Shown: positions 25,176 to 34,233 of the stretch, in pieces | Position numbering within the stretch: the stretch's first letter is position 1 | How the letters are laid out: each line of letters starts with the position of its first letter | Assembly (NCBI GenBank): GCA_028280575.1 | Contig: JANQLN010000092.1 | Span: 16,812-80,811, forward strand | Reading direction: 5' to 3' | DNA length: 64,000 bases | DNA from: Clostridia bacterium | GTDB lineage: Bacteria; Bacillota; Clostridia; Acetivibrionales; STF1-152 | Notes under the pieces: model-generated | The model's input: only the letters and a program-made list of their open reading frames with translations | Database searches by the model: none | Told to the model about the DNA's origin: nothing | Program-made: the position numbers and the translations under genes

Positions 25176-27543
25176 AGTGATTCGGACAATACTCTGCTTC
25201 AGGTATTTCAAATTTCCAATCCAGCGGATAGGGTTCACCAGGAAATGAAGGAGTATAAGGTATTGGCCTTTTTATGAGTATTTTTTCCAGTACCGACTGC
25301 GGCGGACATGTTTCATTGGCAAGAAGAGGTCTGCCCCAGATGTCTTTACTTGCAGTGCATACCTTTGTTTTTACGTGAACATCACAAAGCTCGCCATATC
25401 CGGGTTCTGTGCCCTTGATAAAATACTCGTTCCTGACAGCACTTCCTCTTGGGTCGTTGGCACACAGACTGGTTGCTATTTTACCCGAATATATACATAT
25501 TTTCCTCTTTACAATCCCGGGAGGCTCTGTAAAATCTTTGGCAGGAAGCCCCATATGTATATCATTCATGACGGCGGTCCATATTTGCTTGGCTTTTCCG
25601 CGTTCCTCACCATATGCAATTTCAATTCTTTCATTTTTATTATCATATCCGTACCAGGTTGCAGCAACATAATATGGAGTGTATCCGACAAACCATTTAT
25701 CAATGTTGTCACTTGTGGTTCCCGTTTTTCCTGCGGTAGGTATTTCCTTTCCGTTGCCAATTACACATTCGGGAGCTGTTCCGCCGGACCTGGTTACCTC
25801 CTTCATCATGTCTACCATAAGAAAAGCTGTAGTTGAATCATAGACAGTGTCGTATTCGGGTATGTTCTCAAGCAGCACCTTACCGTCACTGGATTCCACC
25901 TTGGTATATGTAACCGGTTTGATATATACGCCTTTATTTGCAAACGGTATGTAGGAAGCTGCCATTTCAAGAGGGCTAACCCCCTTTTCCAGACCGCCCA
26001 TAGCTATAGAAAGGTATCTTTCGTTTTCCCTGTCAATTCCAACTTTTTTAAGGTAGCTCAAGGAATTGTCAGGTCCCAATATATCCATCCAAACCCTTGC
26101 GGCAACTACATTTACTGATCTTTTCAGAGCATTGCGCACCGTTGTGAGCCCCCCATAATTATGGTCAAAGTTTGTGGGATATCGGGCCCTTTTATTTTGT
26201 GAATCCAAATAAACCGGAATATCATCAATAACAGTACCAGGTGTGATAAGCCTTAAATCAATGGCAGGAGCATAAACAGCAGTAGGTTTGATACTTGAGC
26301 CTGGCTGGCGCTCCGACTGGGTAGCCCTGTTGAATATCCTGCTTGCTTTCTTTTCACCGTATCCACCATAAAGTGCCTTGGTATGACCTGTTTGATGATC
26401 AATTACAACCATTGCCGCCTGGGGAACTTCATTGTTTTTAATTGCATTTTTGTTGTCCTTATAAAAATACTTGTCATCTGTAAATACACTGTCCATTATA
26501 CCCTGCATATTGGAATCCTGGGTTGTATATATCCTGAGGCCGTAATTGAAAAGCTTTGTAGTAGCATAATCCCTGGACATACCTGTTTCCATAAAATCAT
26601 TAATTACATCTTCTATTACCTGGTCGACAAAATATGATTGTATTTTGGAACTGTCATTAAACTCACCGCGCTTTGCAAAGTGCAGGTCTTCCTTTTTAGC
26701 CTGTTCATATTCCCTTTCATCTATATGCCCGAGCTCCAGCATTTTATAAAGGATGGTTTCCTGTCTTTCCTTTGCATTTTTTTGCCCTTTTTCCGTAAAG
26801 GGATTATAGGTAAAGGGTTCATTTGTAATGCCTGCCAATAAAGCACACTCTGCTAAGGACAGCTCGGAAACATCCTTTCCGAAATAAGCCTTAGATGAAG
26901 ATTGTACACCATAATAGCTGTTTCCCATATAAAGTATATTAAGGTATATTTCAAGAATCTGCCATTTTTCGAGCTCCCGTTCCAGCCTGACAGCCCTGAA
27001 CCACTCTTTTATTTTTCTATCCATACTAATGTCAAATTCACCTGTCAGATTTTTTACAACCTGTTGTGTTATAGTGCTTGCACCGTGCATACGGCTCGAG
27101 GGATTTTTTATTTTAAGCCAGACAGCCCTGAACAAGCCTATTATATCTACTCCAAAATGATCTTCAAACCTTTCGTCCTCTATAGAGATAATTGCCTTCT
27201 TAAGGTGTTCGGGAATATCTTTATATAATACCTGTTCCCTATTCTGGGTCTCATTTCCGATCAAGGATGCTATTTCATTTCCTTCGTCATCATAAATATA
27301 GGTAGTTTCGATTTTAACCTGAATGTCGTCATAATTCAAAGAGCGTGTGGTTGTTGCAAATCCGTACATTATTCCTGCAACTATCCCTACCGAAGCAAGA
27401 CCTAAAATAATACCGGTAATAAGCACGAATTTTAAAAGGAATTTAATAATCCCCAATTTTTTCTTGTTTTTAGTTTTTTTTCTCACTGCTTTTTTCTTTG
27501 TAGCTGCGGTTTTTTTTACGGTTTGCCTTCTCTTTCTTTTCAT
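25174..27543 (-). CDS. Class A penicillin-binding protein (PBP1A type), copy 1
   Basis: A 789-residue bifunctional peptidoglycan synthase. A very basic cytoplasmic tail (KRKRRQTVKKTAATKKKAVRK) precedes one membrane helix (about 38-63). The glycosyltransferase domain (GT51) shows EDERFEDHFGVD, GASTITQQVVKNLT and the following helix ILEIYLNILYMGNSYYG. The transpeptidase domain has the SxxK in PGSSIKP, SVN and KTGT. The start at 27543 is chosen because GGAGG overlaps the upstream ATG at 27576 frame and sits 5 bases before it. The end overlaps the right arm of the 161-bp palindrome by 2 bases. A paralogue of similar length lies immediately upstream in the same orientation. Confidence 0.95.
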   Translation of the reverse strand: MKRKRRQTVKKTAATKKKAVRKKTKNKKKLGIIKFLLKFVLITGIILGLASVGIVAGIMYGFATTTRSLNYDDIQVKIETTYIYDDEGNEIASLIGNETQNREQVLYKDIPEHLKKAIISIEDERFEDHFGVDIIGLFRAVWLKIKNPSSRMHGASTITQQVVKNLTGEFDISMDRKIKEWFRAVRLERELEKWQILEIYLNILYMGNSYYGVQSSSKAYFGKDVSELSLAECALLAGITNEPFTYNPFTEKGQKNAKERQETILYKMLELGHIDEREYEQAKKEDLHFAKRGEFNDSSKIQSYFVDQVIEDVINDFMETGMSRDYATTKLFNYGLRIYTTQDSNMQGIMDSVFTDDKYFYKDNKNAIKNNEVPQAAMVVIDHQTGHTKALYGGYGEKKASRIFNRATQSERQPGSSIKPTAVYAPAIDLRLITPGTVIDDIPVYLDSQNKRARYPTNFDHNYGGLTTVRNALKRSVNVVAARVWMDILGPDNSLSYLKKVGIDRENERYLSIAMGGLEKGVSPLEMAASYIPFANKGVYIKPVTYTKVESSDGKVLLENIPEYDTVYDSTTAFLMVDMMKEVTRSGGTAPECVIGNGKEIPTAGKTGTTSDNIDKWFVGYTPYYVAATWYGYDNKNERIEIAYGEERGKAKQIWTAVMNDIHMGLPAKDFTEPPGIVKRKICIYSGKIATSLCANDPRGSAVRNEYFIKGTEPGYGELCDVHVKTKVCTASKDIWGRPLLANETCPPQSVLEKILIKRPIPYTPSFPGEPYPLDWKFEIPEAEYCPNH

Positions 27544-27670
27544 TCCGTCCTCCATAAATTGTGGCAGGTAAAACACATTACTTTAAAACAACTTACTTTA
27601 CTGATTTTTGATATCTTCCATAATATATTATTTCCAATATTTTAATTTAAATTAATTTGGAATATGCATA

Positions 27671-30133
27671 TCAATCACTTTCTTCCATTAATTCCTGGCG
27701 ATGTCCGTCACCTGATTGTTGTGACGTATCTGCGGGGGGTTCATGCTCCCCTTCCTGGCTGTGTAAGGTGCAGTACTCTGCTGCCGGCAGCTCATATATC
27801 CAATCTTGCGGATAAGGATCTCCAGGCTTTTCGGGTACATAAGGTTCTTTTCTTTGAATAAATACCTTTTCCACCACCGTAGCTCCGGGACATTCTTCTG
27901 TTGCCAGGAGAGGACGATTCCAAATGTCGGTTGAGGCTGTACAAACCTTTGCCTTTACATGGACATCACAGAAATCATCATAATAGGGGGCGGTTCCTTT
28001 CAGGAAATATTCTACTCTGGCAGCATTTCCCCGTGGGTCCTGGCGGCATAAGTCTGTAGCTATTTTACCTGAATATTTGCAGATTGTTCTTGTGTCAAAT
28101 ATCCGGTCGGGAATATCAAAATCCCTGGCAGCAAGATTTTGATGTACCTTCTCCATTACTGCTCTCCATATGCGCTGGGCTTTCATCCTTTCCTCGCCTT
28201 TTTGTATTTCAATTCTCTCCACTTTGTTATCATATCCATACCATGTTGCAGCTATATAATATGGAGTATAGCCGATAAACCATTTATCTATAAAGTCACT
28301 TGATGTTCCGGTTTTACCCCCTATGGGGATAACCCCGTCCTCAACTTCAAAATTTTCACCTATCCCACTATAGGCAGTACCTCCCGGACTGGTAACTTCT
28401 CTCATCATATCTGTCATTAGATACGATGATGCTTCATCATAAGCAACATTATATGCGGGATTTTTCTCAAGCACGATGTTGCCGTTTTCATCGGTAACCT
28501 TTGTATATGCAATTGGGCTGATATAAACACCCTTGTTAACAAATGCGGTATAAGACCCTGCCATGGTAAGCGGACTAACGCCTTTTGCAAGGCCGCCCAG
28601 TGCCAGGGAAACGTAGCGTTCGTTATGCCTGTCTATTCCAACTTTTTCCAAATACTCCAGGGAAATATCAGGGCCCAATATGTCTCTCCACAGCTTTGCA
28701 GCAGTAACATTTATTGACTTTTTGAGTGCATCACGTACACTCACAAGCCCCCAATATTTCCTTGAAAAATTTAAAGGATAAAGCTCTTCCATTAATTCTT
28801 CACCGTCATATTCCGTATACATACGGACCGGGGTATCGTCTATTATTGTTGCAGAAGTAACAATTTTAGAATCAATTGCAGGAGCATAAACAGCTATAGG
28901 CTTTATACTGGATCCGGGATGCCTTTCAAGCTGCGTAGCCCTGTTGTATGTCCTGTTACCCTTCTTTTCTCCTGCACCACCGTACATTCCGGCAATTTCG
29001 CCTGTATAAGGGTCTACAATTACCATGGCAGCCTGGGGTTTTTCACCGTATTTAATTGCTTTTGCATTCTCTATCGAAAAATGGTCATTATTGGTAAATT
29101 CTTCATCCATATACCTTTGTACATCAGGGTCCTGTGTGGTATAAACCTTATATCCGTCATTATAAAGCTTTAAGGATGCGGTCTCCCTGGATACATCAAG
29201 CTTTTCGGCCAGGTCTTTAATAACCTGCTCAATTACATGGTCTACAAAGTATGTCTGGACGGATATTATCTTTTTATTCTCGTTCGGATCAGAATACAAA
29301 AGGGTTTCATTTACTGCCTGTACATACTGGCGTTCATTTATATAACCTTGCTCCTTCATCAAAAGAAGTATAAGCTCCTGTCTTTCCTTTGCATTTTCGC
29401 GCCCATCTTCCGTAAAGGGATTATATAATCCCGGTTTATTTGTAATGCCGGCAAGAAGTGCACACTCTGCCAGCGAAAGCTCCCATACATTTTTTCCAAA
29501 GTATGTCCTGGACGCCGCCTGGACGCCGTAACAGCTGTTTCCCATATATATCATGTTAAGATAGCTGCTTAGTATTTGCCATTTTTCTATTTGTTTTTCA
29601 AGCTGTAGGGCGTTCCACTGTTCTTGAACCTTTCTTTGGGGAGTCTGGTCAAGCTTTCCCGTAAGGTTTTTTACAAGCTGTTGGGTAATGGTGCTGCCGC
29701 CGTGCTTTGAACCTATTCCGGTAAAGTAATAGACAACTGCGCTGGTAGTTCTTTTAAGGTCAACTCCCGAGTGTTCATAAAAACGTTCATCCTCTACCGC
29801 AACCAGCGCATATTTAAGGTTATCAGGAATTTTAGATGATTCTACCAGCTCTCTATTCTGGTTGTCACTGCCCGTAAGCTTGGCTATTATGTTGCCTTTT
29901 CTGTCATAGATAAAAGAAGTAAGCCCTTTATTGTCTATTTTAAGCTGCTCGAAGCTTATGGGCTCCGCTGTTTTTACAAATGCATATGCAGCTCCGGCAA
30001 GTATACCTGTTATTAAAGAAATTACTATTAGAACTGCTATAAGTATGACTTTAAGACTTGCACATGCAGCTTTAACAAAAGGATATGTATTTAATTGGTT
30101 TTTCTCGGTAATATTTATTGTTTTTCCTTTCAT
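27671..30133 (-). CDS. Class A penicillin-binding protein (PBP1A type), copy 2
   Basis: An 820-residue bifunctional peptidoglycan synthase, collinear with copy 1. It has one N-terminal membrane helix (about 23-50) but lacks the Lys/Arg-rich tail of its neighbour. GT51 motifs are EDERFYEHSGVD, GGSTITQQLVKNLT and LNMIYMGNSCYG; transpeptidase motifs are PGSSIKP, SIN and KTGTSSD. The C-terminus carries an acidic, Gln/Asp-rich tail (EGEHEPPADTSQQSGDGHRQE) absent in copy 1. GGAGGT is 5 bases before the ATG at 30133, preferred to the longer ORF at 30145. The two genes probably arose by tandem duplication and may act at different stages, such as growth and spore cortex formation; that is inference. 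Confidence 0.95.
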   Translation of the reverse strand: MKGKTINITEKNQLNTYPFVKAACASLKVILIAVLIVISLITGILAGAAYAFVKTAEPISFEQLKIDNKGLTSFIYDRKGNIIAKLTGSDNQNRELVESSKIPDNLKYALVAVEDERFYEHSGVDLKRTTSAVVYYFTGIGSKHGGSTITQQLVKNLTGKLDQTPQRKVQEQWNALQLEKQIEKWQILSSYLNMIYMGNSCYGVQAASRTYFGKNVWELSLAECALLAGITNKPGLYNPFTEDGRENAKERQELILLLMKEQGYINERQYVQAVNETLLYSDPNENKKIISVQTYFVDHVIEQVIKDLAEKLDVSRETASLKLYNDGYKVYTTQDPDVQRYMDEEFTNNDHFSIENAKAIKYGEKPQAAMVIVDPYTGEIAGMYGGAGEKKGNRTYNRATQLERHPGSSIKPIAVYAPAIDSKIVTSATIIDDTPVRMYTEYDGEELMEELYPLNFSRKYWGLVSVRDALKKSINVTAAKLWRDILGPDISLEYLEKVGIDRHNERYVSLALGGLAKGVSPLTMAGSYTAFVNKGVYISPIAYTKVTDENGNIVLEKNPAYNVAYDEASSYLMTDMMREVTSPGGTAYSGIGENFEVEDGVIPIGGKTGTSSDFIDKWFIGYTPYYIAATWYGYDNKVERIEIQKGEERMKAQRIWRAVMEKVHQNLAARDFDIPDRIFDTRTICKYSGKIATDLCRQDPRGNAARVEYFLKGTAPYYDDFCDVHVKAKVCTASTDIWNRPLLATEECPGATVVEKVFIQRKEPYVPEKPGDPYPQDWIYELPAAEYCTLHSQEGEHEPPADTSQQSGDGHRQELMEESD

Positions 30134-30288
30134 GCCGACCTCCACAGGCTAAACTCACAAATACTGATGTAAATAGTTTTTAAGGTTATCTTATCACAAA
30201 GTTCCACACCGAAAAGCTAAGAGTACTCAAAAAGCATGAGCGATTAAAACTCTTCGCTTTGAGAAAGCCTTAGTTTATCCAATTTATC

Positions 30289-30323
30289 CCACTGCTTCCA
30301 TACTGCCAGCCCATAAGCAGTGG
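30289..30323. other. Stem-loop in the PBP / XRE divergent region
   Basis: CCACTGCTT (30289-30297) pairs exactly with AAGCAGTGG (30315-30323) around a 17-base loop. It lies in the 345-base gap between the divergent penicillin-binding protein and XRE genes, in what should be the 5' leader of the former. No T-tract flanks it on either strand. Nothing else was recognised in the gap. Confidence 0.5.
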
Positions 30324-30478
30324 TCAAAGTTATTATAGCATAAAAAATACAATTTGAGTATAAAACAAATTGTAACAAATTTTATGTGAATATTACATAC
30401 TTGAATTTAAAATGATATACTTAGAAAGATAGTAATTTAAACCTGGTTTTTGACATCTATATGGAATGGAGAGATAAG

Positions 30479-30949
30479 ATGGAAATTAAAGTGGGTGAAA
30501 TAATCAAGGCAAAAAGGGAAGAGAAGGATTATTCACTTGTCGGATTTGCTAAAAGATTGGGAATATCACCCGGGTATTTGTCTCAACTGGAAAACGGCAG
30601 AAAAAATAATCCAAAGCTTGAAATAGTTTTAAAAATAATTAAGGAGCTGGAAATAGATATTGACATGCTCCTTGGAGTAAAAAGGGGAGAAGGTAATTTT
30701 GCTGTAAAAATACCTTCACTTTTAAAGCTTGTTCTGGCTAAGGACAGAAATATAAAAGTGCTGGAAGACAAGGATGTTCTAAGGAAATTAACAGAAACCA
30801 TAAACAGTATTCTTGAAAGCAGGTACTATATTGAAAATAGGGAATTATATCTGCTTTTTTTAGAAGACATATCAATACATACCGATACAATACTCAAAAG
30901 ATATATGGGGCTTCAAGTAATAGGAGAAGCCGATAAAAATAAATTGTAA
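30479..30949 (+). CDS. XRE family HTH regulator
   Basis: A 156-residue DNA-binding protein. The N-terminal about 65 residues form a Cro/C1-type HTH (VGEIIKAKREEKDYSLVGFAKRLGISPGYLSQLENGRK). The C-terminal about 90 residues are helical and charged and match nothing I recognise. The start at 30479 is preferred to 30461 because GGAGAG precedes it by 6 bases. It is divergent from the penicillin-binding protein genes and is followed by a tiny membrane ORF and convergent bactofilin, so a role linked to cell envelope genes is possible but unproven. Confidence 0.85.
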   Translation: MEIKVGEIIKAKREEKDYSLVGFAKRLGISPGYLSQLENGRKNNPKLEIVLKIIKELEIDIDMLLGVKRGEGNFAVKIPSLLKLVLAKDRNIKVLEDKDVLRKLTETINSILESRYYIENRELYLLFLEDISIHTDTILKRYMGLQVIGEADKNKL

Positions 30950-30992
30950 CCAAATAAAGCTCTACTCCATATACTGTAGTGGTGGGGTTGAT

Positions 30993-31130
30993 ATGTTCAA
31001 AAGCAGTAAATTCTACCACAGGATGTGGTATGTAAAAAAAAGGAATATAAGATTCTATAACGCTCTTTTCAGATTCATCCTTATTATATTTATATTAGGG
31101 ATAATGTCATATTATATAAGGGTTTTTTAG
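30993..31130 (+). CDS. 45-residue small membrane protein
   Basis: A short ORF with a basic N-terminal half (about 28 residues with KSSK, KKRNIR) and one hydrophobic helix (ILIIFILGIMSYYI) near the C-terminus. GTGGTGGGG lies 5-10 bases before the ATG. The last 22 bases form the left arm of a perfect inverted repeat that also contains the stop codon. No domain is recognised; the single helix with a positively charged cytoplasmic side is typical of small membrane regulators, but the ORF could be fortuitous. Confidence 0.5.
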   Translation: MFKSSKFYHRMWYVKKRNIRFYNALFRFILIIFILGIMSYYIRVF

Positions 31131-31160
31131 AGTTGTTCCTAAAAAACCCTTATATAATAT
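31109..31160. terminator. Perfect 22-bp inverted repeat, likely bidirectional terminator
   Basis: Bases 31109-31130 and 31139-31160 are exact reverse complements around an 8-base loop. The core is GGGTTTTTTAG / CTAAAAAACCC, giving T-runs on both strands. It lies between the convergent small ORF and bactofilin gene. Confidence 0.8.
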
Positions 31161-31163
31161 TAT

Positions 31164-31568
31164 TTATTTTTCCGTTTCATTGTCTTCGTTTTCAGCAGTC
31201 ACACTGCTTTTTTTATCTTGCCCGTTATCATAATCAAGCATTCGGCATTGACCCTGGAAAACAGCACCTTCATCTGCCACAAAGCTTTTGACCAGAACAT
31301 CTCCCAAAAGCTTTGTTGAAGATTGTATTTTCAATATACCCGTAGCTGTTATGTTACCTTCAACAGTTCCGGATAAATGAACATTTATAGCCTTTATGTT
31401 ACCGCAGACTTTACCTTCCTTGCCTATTAATATGTCACTTTCGACTTCCACATCTCCAACTATAAGGCCATCTACTCTTAATCCGCCTTTTGATTCTATA
31501 TTTCCTTTAAATGTCGAGTTTTTTCCAATAACTGTATCATATCCTGTAGGTATTTTTTTCCTTCCCAT
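31164..31568 (-). CDS. Bactofilin (polymer-forming cytoskeletal protein)
   Basis: A 134-residue protein with the bactofilin beta-helix core: repeated GNIESKGGLRVDGLIVGDVEVES, ILIGKEGKVCGNIKAINVHLSGTVEGNI and similar blocks of about 18 residues (residues 14-105). Disordered tails flank it, with an Asp/Glu-rich C-terminus (SVTAENEDNETEK). Bactofilins form nucleotide-free filaments on the inner membrane and often scaffold peptidoglycan enzymes. It is encoded 21 bases downstream of an M23 peptidase on the same strand, a pairing known in other bacteria where bactofilin and M23 hydrolase shape the cell. Confidence 0.92.
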   Translation of the reverse strand: MGRKKIPTGYDTVIGKNSTFKGNIESKGGLRVDGLIVGDVEVESDILIGKEGKVCGNIKAINVHLSGTVEGNITATGILKIQSSTKLLGDVLVKSFVADEGAVFQGQCRMLDYDNGQDKKSSVTAENEDNETEK

Positions 31569-31589
31569 ATGTACCTCCTGTTTTTTTAA

Positions 31590-32561
31590 TTACGGTTTTT
31601 CCTCTAAAAATTCCAAAGGGTCTACGGCATTTCCGTTAATTTTTATTTCAAAGTGGCAGTGGACACCAGTGCTGACTCCTGTGTTTCCGGCTTTGGCTAT
31701 GGGGTCTCCCCTTTTAACATGGGTACCTTTTTTTACAAGCAGCTTGGAATTATGGCCGTAAAGTGATACCAGGCCATGTCCGTGGTCTATTTCTATACAG
31801 TAGCCATACCCTCCGTTGTATTTACTCACTGTTACAACACCGTCTCCTGAAGCATATACAGTTTGACCGTACTTTACGCCGATATCCAATCCGTAGTGAA
31901 ATTTACGCGTGCGTGTTATCGGATGGATCCTGTAACCATAATGGGAAGTTATTTCTCCTTCGGCAGGCCATGAGGTAGGGATGCATGCCAGGTAATTTTC
32001 AAGCTTTTCGGTGCTTTCCGACAAATCGAAAACTTCATTTGTATCATCCTTGTAAAGTGTATTCAGGTCCTTTAGCATTTCCCTCAGACTCTTAACATCA
32101 TTTGCGAATGTAGTTGTTTGACTCCTGTCAGTTCCTGAACGGCTTGCCAGGTTTGTGTCTATTCTGCCCAGAATATATTGGTTTGTGATTTCCTTGTATT
32201 TATTCAAAACCTCATCTATTTTAGTACCTATGAATTGATCTCTTTCATCTATCTCAGATTGAAGGCTTTCTATTGACCGATTTTTATTATCAATAATATC
32301 ATTTTGTTGGAAAAGCAGGTCTTTTTGCTCAAAATTCAGTTCATAAAGTGCTGTAATATCTTCTTTCAGCTTGTGATTTTCTTCAACCGCATTTTTTATA
32401 TATAAGCCAACACAGGCTGCTATGATAGTCAGTAAAAGTAATAGTGTTGAGATTTTTCCATATAAAGAAGAAACATTTATCGTCTTTATTCTGGAAGGAT
32501 AATGTGGGACAAGCATTATTGAAATAAACTTTCTTTTCTTTTTATCCTTGCCTTTAGTCAT
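31590..32561 (-). CDS. Membrane-anchored M23 family peptidase (LytM domain)
   Basis: A 323-residue protein with a basic start, one membrane helix (about 36-52), a coiled-coil stretch (about 55-130, LKEDITALYELNFEQKDLLFQ), and a C-terminal LytM/M23 zinc peptidase domain. The metal ligands are in HYGLDIG (His, Asp) and HCHFEI, with HGHGLVSLYGH between them; the active site looks complete. It would cut peptide cross-links in peptidoglycan, outside the membrane. It precedes bactofilin by 21 bases, so the pair is an operon. The ATG has a weak GGGTGA site. Confidence 0.93.
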   Translation of the reverse strand: MTKGKDKKKRKFISIMLVPHYPSRIKTINVSSLYGKISTLLLLLTIIAACVGLYIKNAVEENHKLKEDITALYELNFEQKDLLFQQNDIIDNKNRSIESLQSEIDERDQFIGTKIDEVLNKYKEITNQYILGRIDTNLASRSGTDRSQTTTFANDVKSLREMLKDLNTLYKDDTNEVFDLSESTEKLENYLACIPTSWPAEGEITSHYGYRIHPITRTRKFHYGLDIGVKYGQTVYASGDGVVTVSKYNGGYGYCIEIDHGHGLVSLYGHNSKLLVKKGTHVKRGDPIAKAGNTGVSTGVHCHFEIKINGNAVDPLEFLEEKP

Positions 32562-32927
32562 TAAAAATCACCCGTAATATACTTAATAATAAACTATGTG
32601 TAAATAAATATTTAAAAATAATTTACAATTATTTTACCTTATTAAACCAATTAAAGCAACAGCATTTGCTTAACAAAAAAATAAATATATAAAAAGCTTT
32701 TAATTCAAATAATACATAATATGCTTTATTACCAAAAAATTCTTCTCCGCCGAGCTTTTATATTATATCAAGTATTGATTTATTTTTTAAGTCCTATTTT
32801 TAAGTTATTTGAAGGTAAAATATCTGAAATTCCGGAAAAAACCGGGAAATAATACAAAAAGGGTTTATTTATATAGAAAAATATGTCATAATAATTATAA
32901 GGCAATCTGATTCAATATTACTGTGTT

Positions 32928-32962
32928 CCCCCTTGAATATATGGTTCAGGGGGGATTTTTTT
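32928..32962 (+). terminator. Orphan rho-independent terminator
   Basis: CCCCCTTGAA (32928-32937) pairs with TTCAGGGGGG (32945-32954) around a 7-base loop and is followed by ATTTTTTTG. The 504-base gap 32562-33065 between divergent M23 and DUF819 genes has no ORF upstream of it, so this may end a small RNA or a leader of the DUF819 gene. The rest of the gap is AT-rich with no further feature recognised. Confidence 0.7.
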
Positions 32963-33065
32963 GAAAAAAAACCAACACTCATTAATTAAATATGATATAC
33001 TGATATGAGCAGATAATAGATAAGGTTATAAAATATGCAAAATGTTATTATAGCGGGGTAATGAG

Positions 33066-34172
33066 TTGACAGTAGTATTGGTATTGTTTTTGATATTTTT
33101 TCCAATGGTATTAGTTAAATTATCGGCATTATTGGATAAAAGGATTGGGATATTAAGTCCTGTATTATTGTGTTATATTACAGGCATAATTGTTGGCAAC
33201 ATTAAATTTTTTAATATTGAAAAGGGAGTTTCCCTGCTTATTGCTGAAGTTTCCGTATCCTTGGCCGTCCTCCTTATTCTGTTTTCAACCGATTTTGTAA
33301 AATGGCTGGCTCTTGCCAGAAAGACCATTCTATCCTTTGCCCTTTTGATACTTAGTGTAGTTATAAGCTCGGGTGCGGCAAAATTTATATTTGCAAACAC
33401 GGTTGAAAATTCAGATATAGTTTCCGGCATGCTTGCAGGAGTTTATATTGGAGATACGCCAAATCTTGTGGCAATAGGAACAAAGTTTAATATACCTGGA
33501 GAAACCCTTGTATTTGTCAATACTTCTGATTCCATAATGGGAGGACTGTACTTTTTATTTTTGATAACCGCCGGAAAATGGTTATTGGGAAATATTTTGC
33601 CTGCGTATAAAAGAATTTGGTTATCTAAGACAGAATATAATGACAGTTTAGAATCTTCACCTGATAGAAAAATCATACCTGTTTTAATTATTTCAGCTAT
33701 TATTGCTGGAATTAGCATACTTGCGTCCATAATGATAACAGGTGAAATGGAAATTAGGATAGTTATGCTTCTGGTAACTGTATCCGGGATTTTGATATCC
33801 TTTAACAAGAGGATTACAAATGTAAGAGGTACATATAAAACAGGACAATATTTAATTTGTATATTTTCACTTGCAATAGGTACACAGGCGGATTTCAACG
33901 GATTTTTCAATATAAATCCCGGAATATTTGCGTATACGGCGTTTGTTATGATGGTATCCATAGTAATCAATCTTATATTTGCCTTCGTATTCAAAATTGA
34001 CAGAGATACTGCCATAGCCATATCGGTGGCAGGAATATACGGACCGGGCTTTATTTTGCCTGTTGCAGATTTACTAAGAAACAGGGAAGTTGTATTATCA
34101 GGCTTTGTAAGCGGCCTTGCAGGTTATGCCGTTGGAAATTTTTTAGGGTATTTGATTGTATATATATTATGA
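33066..34172 (+). CDS. DUF819 family membrane protein
   Basis: A 368-residue polytopic protein with about ten membrane helices. Conserved blocks of the DUF819 (YjcL-like) family are visible: GIIVGNIKFFNI, the Gly/Asp-rich GVYIGDTPNLVAIG and NTSDSIMGG, and the C-terminal IAVSVAGIYGPGFILPVAD. Such proteins are thought to be transporters, perhaps of amino acids or organic acids, but the substrate is unknown. The reading frame opens with TTG at 33066; a short ATG AGT TGA overlaps it 5 bases upstream, with GCGGGG before both. An alternative start is the ATG at codon 14. Start assignment is uncertain. Confidence 0.85.
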   Translation: MTVVLVLFLIFFPMVLVKLSALLDKRIGILSPVLLCYITGIIVGNIKFFNIEKGVSLLIAEVSVSLAVLLILFSTDFVKWLALARKTILSFALLILSVVISSGAAKFIFANTVENSDIVSGMLAGVYIGDTPNLVAIGTKFNIPGETLVFVNTSDSIMGGLYFLFLITAGKWLLGNILPAYKRIWLSKTEYNDSLESSPDRKIIPVLIISAIIAGISILASIMITGEMEIRIVMLLVTVSGILISFNKRITNVRGTYKTGQYLICIFSLAIGTQADFNGFFNINPGIFAYTAFVMMVSIVINLIFAFVFKIDRDTAIAISVAGIYGPGFILPVADLLRNREVVLSGFVSGLAGYAVGNFLGYLIVYIL

Positions 34173-34233
34173 GCAAGTATGTATAAAATATTATTATATC
34201 CTCCACTGTATCTTATAAGGAAGAGAGTAAAAA

